Part shown: positions 1-5,503 of the stretch, one piece after another
Layout of the letters: each line of letters begins with the position of its first letter
Numbering within the stretch: position 1 is the first letter of the stretch
Assembly (NCBI GenBank): GCA_023422555.1
Contig: JAFAGQ010000236.1
Location: forward strand, 1 to 5,503
Reading direction: 5' to 3'
Source of the DNA: Pseudomonadota bacterium
GTDB taxonomy: Bacteria > Pseudomonadota > Gammaproteobacteria > Burkholderiales > Burkholderiaceae_B
DNA: 5,503 nucleotides
Notes under the pieces: generated by a model
Databases searched by the model: none
What the model saw: only the letters and a program-made list of their open reading frames with translations
Told to the model about the DNA's origin: nothing
Position numbers and translations under genes: made by a program

Positions 1-885
1 GGCATAACGATACTTGCATTTCTTCTGCTGCGTGTCATGCCCGGTGATCCGGCCACGCTATTGCTGGGCAGCCGCGGCACGGCCGAGGATATTGCCCAGC
101 TGCAACGCCAGCTCGGCCTGGATAAGCCATTGGTGGTGCAATATTTTCAATTTCTGCTTGACTGTCTTAAGGGCGATTTTGGCACATCCATTGCCTTTCG
201 CTCGTCTGTGGGACCACTGATCTTTGATCGACTATGGGTAACGCTGCTTCTGGTGGGCTATAGCACGGTCATTGCCATCGTGCTGACTATACCGCTGGCG
301 TTTCTGGCCGCACTGCGCAAGAACTCGGCCATCGACAATATCATTAAATTCATATTCATCTGTTTCCTGTCCATGCCCGCATTCTGGCTAGGTATTCTGC
401 TGGTTCTGTTCCTGGCTGTTTATTTGCCTGTTTTTCCGGTATCGGGCCTTGGTCATGGCTTCTTTGGTCTGCTGCATTCGCTTTTTCTGCCCGCGCTGGT
501 CATCGCACTGAGCACAGCCGCACTCACCATCCGTTCGCTCAGAAGTTCTGTGATTGCGGTGCTGAATGCAGATTATATTGATACTGCTTATGCCAAGGGC
601 ATGAGCAGAATGCAGATTCTGCGGCGGCATGTGCTGCGTAACTCGCTGCTTTCAACCATTTCGGTGCTCGGCGTACATACCAGCTGGGTTATTGGCGGTA
701 CGGTGGTAATTGAAGCCGTATTTGCATTACCCGGCCTGGGCGGACTGATGGTCTCGTCGATTGCGGCTCGCGACTATCCGATGGTGCAAGGACTGACTGT
801 AACCTTTGCAATCCTGGTTGTGCTGATCAATCTGGCGGCAGACCTGGCTTATGTGATTGCTGATCCCAGGGTGGAATTATCATGA
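1..885 (+). CDS. Peptide-type ABC transporter permease 1 (DppB/OppB family), 5'-truncated by window edge
   Basis: Inner-membrane subunit of a binding-protein-dependent importer of the dipeptide/oligopeptide/nickel class; it would pair with the next gene product to form the channel. The frame is open from base 1, and 294 residues are visible before the TGA at 883-885. The first visible residues (GITILAFLLLRVMPGDPA) match the end of TM1 and the GDPA element normally found about 30 residues into DppB-type proteins, so roughly 20 N-terminal residues lie outside the window. The ATG at 37 is an internal Met, not the start. Hydrophobic segments lie near visible residues 80-104, 118-141, 158-176, 225-246 and 262-283. 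The EAA loop that docks the ATPase is at about 190-215 (ADYIDTAYAKGMSRMQILRRH). FALPGLGGLM near 241 and the DPRVELS tail are typical of the family. The gene overlaps the next by 4 bases (ATGA). The substrate cannot be told from sequence; dipeptide, oligopeptide, glutathione or nickel systems all look alike here. Confidence 0.95.
   Translation, partial: GITILAFLLLRVMPGDPATLLLGSRGTAEDIAQLQRQLGLDKPLVVQYFQFLLDCLKGDFGTSIAFRSSVGPLIFDRLWVTLLLVGYSTVIAIVLTIPLAFLAALRKNSAIDNIIKFIFICFLSMPAFWLGILLVLFLAVYLPVFPVSGLGHGFFGLLHSLFLPALVIALSTAALTIRSLRSSVIAVLNADYIDTAYAKGMSRMQILRRHVLRNSLLSTISVLGVHTSWVIGGTVVIEAVFALPGLGGLMVSSIAARDYPMVQGLTVTFAILVVLINLAADLAYVIADPRVELS
882..885 (+). other. ATGA stop/start overlap between the two permease genes
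   Basis: The TGA of permease 1 (883-885) shares bases with the ATG of permease 2 (882-884). This arrangement usually lets terminating ribosomes restart, keeping the two channel subunits in balance. AGGGTGGA at 868-875 can serve as the ribosome site. Confidence 0.9.
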
Positions 886-1721
886 GTGTGATTTCCAGTG
901 GATGGCGCAATAGCCGTCTTGCGCAGAATTATTCGCTTTGGGTTGGCATTCTTCTTCTGCTGATCCTGATTCTGGTGGCTTATGTCGTGCCCTCTGTTTT
1001 CAGTATTGATACCTCAGAGATCAACTTTGACAGCAGTCTGCAAAGTCCGAATCTGCAATATCTTTTTGGCACCGACGATCTTGGCCGGCAGGTTTTGTGG
1101 CGCTCCATCGAAGCGCTCAAGACTGACTTGCAGATCGTTGCCGTATGCGTCCTGATTCCGTTTGTGACTGGCTCCCTGATTGGACTGCTGTCGGGATACA
1201 TTGGCGGCTGGTTCGATACGCTTGTGATGCGCATTGTCGATATTGTCTGGGCATTCCCGTTTTATGTGCTGGTGATTGCAATCGTGGGTTCACTGGGCCC
1301 AAGCACTCAGAATATGTATCTGGCGTTCACGCTGGTTGTCTGGATTTCCTTTGCCCGAATCGTTCGCGGAGAGGTGCTGCTGGTCAAAACCACCGAGTAT
1401 GTGCAGTCGGCAAGGGTGATGGGCTATAGCCATTTGCGTATTCTGTTTTTGCATATTCTGCCCAATGTGATTACCCCCGCCATTGTTTTCATGATGGCAG
1501 ATGTGGTACTCACAATTCTTGCTGTTACTTCCCTGGGCTTTCTGGGCCTGGGAATTCAGCCCCCCACCCCCGAACTTGGCGTCATGATTGCTGAAGGACG
1601 AACTTACATTTTTGATGCCTGGTGGATATCTGTGTTTCCCGGCATCATGATTATCTATATCGGGGTGACTTTTTCTCTGCTAGGCGATGGTATTGATAAC
1701 CAGCTCCGGGTGAAATCATGA
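882..1721 (+). CDS. Peptide-type ABC transporter permease 2 (DppC/OppC family)
   Basis: Second inner-membrane subunit of the importer, 279 residues, normal for DppC-type proteins. TM1 lies at about residues 18-37. It is followed by the family hallmark FGTDDLGRQVLWR at 62-74, which precedes the transmembrane core. Further hydrophobic segments are near 84-106, 119-137, 145-161, 196-224 and 249-268. The EAA loop is at about 172-194 (EYVQSARVMGYSHLRILFLH), the contact site for an ATPase subunit. SLGFLGLGIQPPTPELG at 217-233 and LLGDGIDNQLR at 266-275 are the usual C-terminal signatures. The start ATG at 882 overlaps the previous stop as ATGA, with a purine-rich AGGGTGGA at 868-875 as a reasonable ribosome site 6 bases upstream. 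The gene ends in another ATGA overlap with the ATPase gene. Nothing is missing or broken. Confidence 0.96.
   Translation: MSVISSGWRNSRLAQNYSLWVGILLLLILILVAYVVPSVFSIDTSEINFDSSLQSPNLQYLFGTDDLGRQVLWRSIEALKTDLQIVAVCVLIPFVTGSLIGLLSGYIGGWFDTLVMRIVDIVWAFPFYVLVIAIVGSLGPSTQNMYLAFTLVVWISFARIVRGEVLLVKTTEYVQSARVMGYSHLRILFLHILPNVITPAIVFMMADVVLTILAVTSLGFLGLGIQPPTPELGVMIAEGRTYIFDAWWISVFPGIMIIYIGVTFSLLGDGIDNQLRVKS
1718..1721 (+). other. ATGA stop/start overlap between permease 2 and ATPase 1
   Basis: The ATG of the first ATPase (1718-1720) overlaps the TGA of permease 2 (1719-1721). The surrounding bases closely resemble those at the previous junction, including the ATCATGAGTGT core, so both starts have the same local context and both proteins begin MSVI. 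Confidence 0.9.
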
Positions 1722-2710
1722 GTGTAATAACAGATCACGTGCTGAAGGTAGAAGACCTGCATGCCGGTTTCGGTCAGCACGGACGTGCACAAATGGCCGT
1801 TGAAGGTGTCAGTTTCGAAGTGAAAAAGGGTCGTGTGTTTGGTCTCGTAGGTGAATCCGGTTGCGGAAAGAGTACGACCTGTCGATCCATTATCCGACTC
1901 TTCGGCGGAGCGCCATTTGTTATCGAGCAGGGAAAAATTCTGTTTGATGGCAAGGATCTGGCGTCCATGGATAATCAGCAATTGACGCAGATTCGTGGTC
2001 GGAAAATCTCCATGATCTTTCAGGACCCAATGACCGCGCTGAATCCGACAATGCGGGTTGGCGATCAGGTCGCAGAAATTGTACGGCGAAATCAGCCCGA
2101 GTTATCGTCATCTCAGGTGCGGAGTCGGGTGGTAGAACTGCTCAAGGAAGTGGGAATCACCTCTCCTGAGCGACGATTTCGTGCCTGGCCTCATGAATTG
2201 AGTGGTGGACTACGGCAACGGGTGCTGATCGCCATGGCTCTTTCCTGTGCGCCGGAATTGTTGATCGCAGATGAACCTACAACCGCACTGGACGTCACGA
2301 TCCAGGCTCAGGTGTTGCGCTTATTGCATCAGTTGCGCGAGCGCGTGGGCATGTCGGTTTTGCTGGTTACGCACGATCTGGGGGTGGTCGCACAAAATTG
2401 CGATGATATGGCAGTGATGTATGCCGGAAAGATTGTAGAGACGGGAAGTGTTGCGGAAATTTTTGCCAATCCGCGTCATCCTTACACTCGGGCACTGCTC
2501 AATGCCTTGCCGGCCAATGCCGATCCTCGCCACAAACTGCAACCGATTGCGGGCGAACCGCCTGCTGCTGGACACTATCCATCAGGCTGTCGATTTCATC
2601 CCCGCTGTCAGTTTGCTATAGAGCGTTGCCGCGATCAGATTCCCGAAATTGAAAATATCTCCCCAACGCATGGATGTGCCTGTCACCGTAAGGAGGAAAC
2701 ATTGTGGTAA
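1718..2710 (+). CDS. Peptide-type ABC transporter ATP-binding protein 1 (DppD/OppD family)
   Basis: Cytoplasmic ATPase subunit that powers the importer, 330 residues, normal for DppD. Motifs in order: Walker A GESGCGKST at 45-53, Q-loop Q102 in FQDPMTALNP, ABC signature LSGGLRQR at 161-168, Walker B LLIADEP at 181-187 with catalytic Glu186, D-loop ALD at 190-192, and switch His219 in LVTHDLG. The C-terminal oligopeptide/dipeptide extension begins at about NPRHPYTRALL (251-261) and carries Cys291, 297, 304, 320 and 322. This spacing (C-x5-C-x6-C, then C-x-C) resembles the region shown to bind a [4Fe-4S] cluster in some Opp/Dpp ATPases. All motifs needed for ATP hydrolysis are intact. The signature has Leu where many relatives have Met or Gln, a tolerated position. 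The start ATG lies in an ATGA overlap with the permease and GGGTGA sits at 1708-1713, suggesting translational coupling. Confidence 0.97.
   Translation: MSVITDHVLKVEDLHAGFGQHGRAQMAVEGVSFEVKKGRVFGLVGESGCGKSTTCRSIIRLFGGAPFVIEQGKILFDGKDLASMDNQQLTQIRGRKISMIFQDPMTALNPTMRVGDQVAEIVRRNQPELSSSQVRSRVVELLKEVGITSPERRFRAWPHELSGGLRQRVLIAMALSCAPELLIADEPTTALDVTIQAQVLRLLHQLRERVGMSVLLVTHDLGVVAQNCDDMAVMYAGKIVETGSVAEIFANPRHPYTRALLNALPANADPRHKLQPIAGEPPAAGHYPSGCRFHPRCQFAIERCRDQIPEIENISPTHGCACHRKEETLW
2690..2696 (+). promoter_or_regulatory. Strong ribosome binding site that fixes the GTG start of ATPase 2
   Basis: AAGGAGG is a full-length match to the anti-Shine-Dalgarno sequence and lies 7 bases before the GTG at 2704, inside the end of the ATPase 1 gene. 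It is the strongest ribosome site in the window and may offset the weaker GTG start codon. Confidence 0.85.
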
Positions 2711-3699
2711 TTGAATCTGATGCTGACACGCTCTTAACCGTTAATAATCTGGAGAAGCGATTCGGCGGAAAACGTGGTCTGGCAGACGTTATTGCCGGTA
2801 AGCCCGCCAGCGCGCTCCACGCATTGAAAGGCGTATCGCTGCATGTGGGCAAGGGTGAGATCGTTGGTGTTGTAGGCGAATCCGGTTGCGGCAAAAGTAC
2901 GCTGGGAAAATGCATTGTCGGTTTGCACAGTCCGTCGAGCGGGACAGTCAAATGGGCAGATGGCCGGGCAATGGACAGGCTCTCGCGCTTCGAACGCAGT
3001 ACAAAAATTCAGATGGTGTTTCAGGATCCATATTCGTCGCTGAATCCGCGATTCAGAATCGGACGTCTGCTCAGGGAAGCGCTGGCAACGCACGGCACGT
3101 TCAGTAAAAGTGAACTGGATGGTGAAGTGGACCGGTTGCTGGGGATTGTGGGTCTGCCTTTGGCGCTCAAGCAGAAATTTCCTTTTGCGCTCAGTGGCGG
3201 CCAGCGTCAGCGTGTCTCGATCGCCCGCGCATTGGCAGTTAACCCTGAACTGATTATTGCAGATGAGCCGGTCTCTGCGCTGGATGCGTCTGTGCAGGCG
3301 CAAATCATCAATCTGTTCGAAGATATCCGCCAGAAATTGCAGGTGGCATTTTTATTCGTGGCTCACGACCTGAACGTGGTCAAGCGGGTCAGCGATCGTG
3401 TGCTGGTCATGTATCTGGGAGAAATTGTGGAAGAGGGCAGCAAGGAAGACATCTTTGCCTCGCCGCGCCATCCCTACACGCGCGCACTGCTGTCGGCGAT
3501 ACCGGTAGCGGATCCTTCCATCAGCCATGCTTCAGCCATTCTTGAAGGTGAACTGCCCGATCCACACGAAACCATTGCCGGCTGTGCGTTTTCAAGTCGC
3601 TGTCCCTATGTGCAGGAAAAATGCCGCCAGACGCACCCTGACCTGATGCCGGTCTCGACGACGCATAATGCCAGGTGCATCCGTCTGGCAGAAATCTAG
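2704..3699 (+). CDS. Peptide-type ABC transporter ATP-binding protein 2 (DppF/OppF family)
   Basis: Second cytoplasmic ATPase, 331 residues, expected to form a heterodimer with the preceding ATPase. Motifs: Walker A GESGCGKST at 58-66, Q-loop Q107 in FQDPYSSLNPR, signature LSGGQRQR at 163-170, Walker B LIIADEP at 183-189 with Glu188, SALD D-loop at 191-194, and His221 in VAHDLN. The roughly 20-residue stretch between KRF and ALHALKGVS (21-38) is the variable N-terminal loop usual in DppF/OppF. The C-terminal extension has Cys294, 300, 307 and 325. I chose the GTG at 2704 because a full AAGGAGG lies at 2690-2696, 7 bases upstream, and no ATG in this frame is better placed; the gene then overlaps the previous one by 7 bases. 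It ends with TAG at 3697-3699, 10 bases before the hydrolase start. Confidence 0.96.
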   Translation: MVIESDADTLLTVNNLEKRFGGKRGLADVIAGKPASALHALKGVSLHVGKGEIVGVVGESGCGKSTLGKCIVGLHSPSSGTVKWADGRAMDRLSRFERSTKIQMVFQDPYSSLNPRFRIGRLLREALATHGTFSKSELDGEVDRLLGIVGLPLALKQKFPFALSGGQRQRVSIARALAVNPELIIADEPVSALDASVQAQIINLFEDIRQKLQVAFLFVAHDLNVVKRVSDRVLVMYLGEIVEEGSKEDIFASPRHPYTRALLSAIPVADPSISHASAILEGELPDPHETIAGCAFSSRCPYVQEKCRQTHPDLMPVSTTHNARCIRLAEI

Positions 3700-3703
3700 G
3701 AAA
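3698..3703 (+). promoter_or_regulatory. Ribosome binding site for the serine hydrolase
   Basis: AGGAAA begins within the TAG stop of ATPase 2 and lies 6 bases before ATG 3710. It supports that start over the ATG at 3668, which would lie deep inside the ATPase gene. The close placement also argues that the hydrolase is co-transcribed with the transporter. Confidence 0.65.
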
Positions 3704-3709
3704 TTTCAT

Positions 3710-4657
3710 ATGTATTATCAGGGGACAGACCGTTCGAGGCAGATCGGGGAGCAGTTGCTGGCTTCCGCGAGGAAGATATTTGCACCACTTGACCATGAGA
3801 TTGCAGACTCGGGCATGACGCTGCATCTTTTCCCAAGAGCAGAAGCAGGAAGCAGCGCGACCGTTATTGAGGGCTTTTCCTGGCAGGGAGCTCGTGAGTT
3901 CTATCCTGCCAGTGTGATCAAGGTGGCTTATCTGGCTGCCGCACAGGCGGCGATCAGTGACGGTAAAATCGCGCCACATGCTGAACTGGCACGCGCAATG
4001 ACAGACATGATACGCTGGTCAAGCAACAATGCCACCAATTATGTCATTGACCTTCTGTCGGGGACAACGGGAGATACCTTGTTGCCTGAAGCGCAAATGC
4101 GCCAATGGTTTGAACAGCGGCAGGGCGTCAATCGATTTTTCCGGCAACTCGGCTGGCCCGAGGCTGAAACTATCAATGTCTGTCAAAAACTGATGGATGA
4201 CGATCGTTATGGCAGGGAAAAAGTGTTTGTGACGCTGGACGGGAAAAACAATCACAACTGTCTGAACTCGGATTTTGTAGCCCGCCTGATGAGCGAAATC
4301 TGCAAAGGCAGGTTCAGAGATATAGCAGTCAGCAGAGAGATCGCCAATTATCTGAAACGGCCGCTGACGGCAGAATTCAAATCACAGCCGCATTCGCAGA
4401 TTGACGGTTTCCTTGGCGAACAATTGCCTTTGGGTCTTGAATACTATTCCAAGGCCGGCTGGAATGGCTGGACCGGTGACGCGCTGTCCAGTTACAACCG
4501 ACACGATAGTGCGCACTTTGCGCTGCCTCAAGATCACTGCATGGCCTTTGCTGCGGTCACATTTGTGATCTTTTCCCATGGCAAAACCGTATCCGAAAAT
4601 ACTGACTTTCTGCCTCGTATCGGAAAGCAACTCTTTGAAATACTGGGACAATACTAA
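3710..4657 (+). CDS. Serine hydrolase, class A beta-lactamase-like fold, probably cytoplasmic
   Basis: Predicted active-site serine hydrolase of the penicillin-binding protein/class A beta-lactamase superfamily, 315 residues from ATG 3710. The first motif is SxxK at Ser68-Val-Ile-Lys71 (context FYPASVIKVAYL), giving the nucleophile and general base. The second is S-x-N at Ser104-Ser105-Asn106 in RWSSNNATNYVIDLL, which aligns with the SDNTAANLL of true class A enzymes. The third is KxG at Lys248-Ala249-Gly250, where KTG or KSG is usual. A clear ExxLN omega-loop motif is absent, and the stretch from SxN to KxG is about 143 residues against about 104 in TEM-like enzymes. No signal peptide or membrane segment is visible. 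An ATG at 3668 is possible, but it adds only MPGASVWQKSRKFH, and the frame is closed by a TGA at 3644-3646. The chosen start has AGGAAA at 3698-3703 and follows the transporter stop by 10 bases. The real reaction is unknown. A peptidase, amidase or esterase acting on the imported compound is the inference; antibiotic resistance is not supported. Confidence 0.85.
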   Translation: MYYQGTDRSRQIGEQLLASARKIFAPLDHEIADSGMTLHLFPRAEAGSSATVIEGFSWQGAREFYPASVIKVAYLAAAQAAISDGKIAPHAELARAMTDMIRWSSNNATNYVIDLLSGTTGDTLLPEAQMRQWFEQRQGVNRFFRQLGWPEAETINVCQKLMDDDRYGREKVFVTLDGKNNHNCLNSDFVARLMSEICKGRFRDIAVSREIANYLKRPLTAEFKSQPHSQIDGFLGEQLPLGLEYYSKAGWNGWTGDALSSYNRHDSAHFALPQDHCMAFAAVTFVIFSHGKTVSENTDFLPRIGKQLFEILGQY

Positions 4658-4683
4658 TCTCTGCTCGTCGCGGCGGTATCTGA

Positions 4684-4713
4684 TGGCAAGGATAACGACA
4701 AGACAGATATACT
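4684..4713 (+). promoter_or_regulatory. Possible promoter for the EamA transporter gene
   Basis: TATACT at 4708-4713 matches five of six bases of the sigma-70 -10 consensus and would place the transcript start about 20-25 bases before ATG 4743. The best -35 hexamer at an acceptable distance (TGGCAA at 4684-4689, 18-base spacer) matches only three of six positions, so a regulated or activator-dependent promoter would have to be assumed. The -10 box lies inside the AGACAG/CTGTCT palindrome. Confidence 0.2.
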
Positions 4714-4728
4714 GTCTGTGATATTTTT
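4701..4728 (+). terminator. Possible weak Rho-independent terminator after the hydrolase gene
   Basis: A perfect 6-base-pair hairpin, AGACAG (4701-4706) and CTGTCT (4712-4717) around the loop ATATA, is followed after a short gap by five T residues at 4724-4728. The position, 43 bases past the hydrolase stop, suits an operon end. The stem is short and the T run is short and offset from it, so this would be a weak terminator at best; the same palindrome could instead be a protein-binding site. Confidence 0.3.
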
Positions 4729-4742
4729 GCTGTGAGTCCCTG

Positions 4743-5503
4743 ATGCTCAGTTACACCTATACCGGCGGCTTCGTTCTTCTGGCCGCATTGTTGCACGCTG
4801 CCTGGAATGCCATGCTGCACGGTAACCGCGATCGCTTTCTGTCGATCTCATGGATGGCGATTGCCATCGGATTGGTTTCCATTGTCGTAGTGCTTAACAC
4901 GCCGGCGCCAGCTCCGGCGGCATGGCCGTATATTGTGGCTTCTGGTCTTGTTCATATTTTTTATAACGTGTCGCTGGTTCGCTCCTATCGGCGCAATGAC
5001 CTGGCGTGTGCATATCCGATTGCGCGAGGTTCGTCCCCTTTACTGGTCACGGTAGGAGCGGCGCTTTTCGCACAAGAGGCAATCACTCCATTGCAAATTC
5101 TCGGCATTGTGCTGGTTTCAGGTGGAATTATCGCAATTGCAATTGATGGGCGACATGTGTCGCGCGCGGGAATTATTGCTGCGCTGACAACCGGCGCAAT
5201 TATCGCAGTCTATACCGTGATCGATGGCATCGGCGTGCGTCTGTCCGGCGGACAGGCAGTGTCGTATACCGCGTGGATGTTTCTTTTTTATTTGTTTATG
5301 CCCGTGCTTTTCATCGCCACACGCGGTTTTTCGGCCATGTGGATGCCGCTGCGTAGCAATCCAGGCTCTATTGTCACTTCGCTGACCGGCGGCCTGGTGT
5401 CGCTTGCGGCGTACGGGATCGTGATCTGGGCGTTGCAATCCGGCGCCATTGGTGCGGTCTCGGCATTGCGTGAGACTAGCGTGGTTTTCGCCGTGCTGAT
5501 CGG
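4743..5503 (+). CDS. EamA/DMT-superfamily inner-membrane transporter, 3'-truncated by window edge
   Basis: Multi-span membrane protein of the drug/metabolite transporter type, many of which export amino acids, other metabolites or drugs. Reading from ATG 4743, 253 codons are open to the window edge with no stop; the family is normally about 280-300 residues, so some 30-45 are missing. Hydrophobic segments are near residues 8-26, 33-51, 61-80, 88-110, 115-134, 143-162, 173-193, 208-230 and 235 onward. They fall into two EamA repeats, about 8-134 and 143 to the end. Family-like elements are LLHAAWNAMLHG at 16-27, YPIARGSSPLLV at 91-102 and LRETSVVFAVLI at 242-253, the last matching the usual RExxV element of the second repeat. 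An in-frame TGA at 4719-4721 excludes a longer N-terminus. The ribosome site is weak (GTGAG at 4732-4736). The 85-base gap from the hydrolase makes co-transcription uncertain. The substrate is not predictable. Confidence 0.9.
   Translation, partial: MLSYTYTGGFVLLAALLHAAWNAMLHGNRDRFLSISWMAIAIGLVSIVVVLNTPAPAPAAWPYIVASGLVHIFYNVSLVRSYRRNDLACAYPIARGSSPLLVTVGAALFAQEAITPLQILGIVLVSGGIIAIAIDGRHVSRAGIIAALTTGAIIAVYTVIDGIGVRLSGGQAVSYTAWMFLFYLFMPVLFIATRGFSAMWMPLRSNPGSIVTSLTGGLVSLAAYGIVIWALQSGAIGAVSALRETSVVFAVLI

Noticed and set aside
2734..3303. 189-codon open frame on the minus strand
   Set aside because: It lies wholly inside the second ATPase gene, whose motifs are unmistakable. The translated product is rich in Arg, Gln and Thr with no recognisable domain, as expected of an antisense shadow.
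3668..3709. Upstream ATG giving the hydrolase 14 more residues
   Set aside because: It overlaps the end of the ATPase gene by 32 bases, adds a polar stretch with no signal-peptide character, and has a poorer ribosome site than ATG 3710, which follows AGGAAA.
3521..3979. 152-codon open frame on the minus strand spanning the ATPase 2/hydrolase junction
   Set aside because: It covers the conserved ends of two well-supported plus-strand genes and has no recognisable motif.
3710..4657. Reading the hydrolase as an antibiotic-resistance beta-lactamase
   Set aside because: It has no signal peptide, no clear ExxLN motif and KAG instead of KTG, and its setting is a peptide importer operon.
4900..4919. 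CGCCGG/CCGGCG inverted repeat inside the EamA gene
   Set aside because: It falls in codons for a Pro/Ala-rich loop (TPAPAPAA), where GC-rich self-complementarity arises easily. No T run follows and it lies within a coding region.
5118..5438. 106-codon open frame on the minus strand near the right end
   Set aside because: It is antisense to the EamA transporter, which is open over the whole stretch and shows family motifs. The minus-strand product is His/Arg/Asp-rich and has no recognisable features.

Overview
The window holds most of a peptide-type (Dpp/Opp family) ABC importer operon, all on the + strand. It is followed by a class A beta-lactamase-fold serine hydrolase and then by an EamA/DMT-type inner-membrane transporter that runs off the right edge. 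Moderate GC (a little over 50% by eye), dense gene packing, ATGA stop/start overlaps and typical Shine-Dalgarno sites suggest a Gram-negative proteobacterium. A betaproteobacterium of the Alcaligenaceae kind would fit, but that is an impression from the protein style and is not demonstrated.

Layout: 1-885 is the first permease (DppB-like), missing about 20 N-terminal residues at the left edge. 882-1721 is the second permease (DppC-like). 1718-2710 is the first ATPase (DppD-like). 2704-3699 is the second ATPase (DppF-like). 3710-4657 is the serine hydrolase. 4658-4742 is an 85-base spacer with a small perfect palindrome. From 4743 onward is the EamA transporter, incomplete at the 3' end. The first four genes overlap one another by 4, 4 and 7 bases and the hydrolase starts 10 bases after the fourth, so these five genes almost certainly form one transcript. 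No substrate-binding protein gene is present; it would be expected upstream of the window.

How they work together: the two permeases form the membrane channel, the two ATPases drive it, and an external binding protein would supply the peptide or peptide-like substrate. The hydrolase has no signal peptide and no room for one, so it is predicted to be cytoplasmic. The inference is that it acts on what the importer brings in. The EamA transporter may be a separate unit, because the palindrome before it could act as a weak terminator or as an operator overlapping a possible -10 box.

Most of the window is a well-known gene arrangement. The least explained parts are the cytoplasmic serine hydrolase with altered active-site motifs and the palindromic spacer. 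I saw no RNA gene, CRISPR array, insertion sequence, attachment site or origin, and no gene that looks broken.
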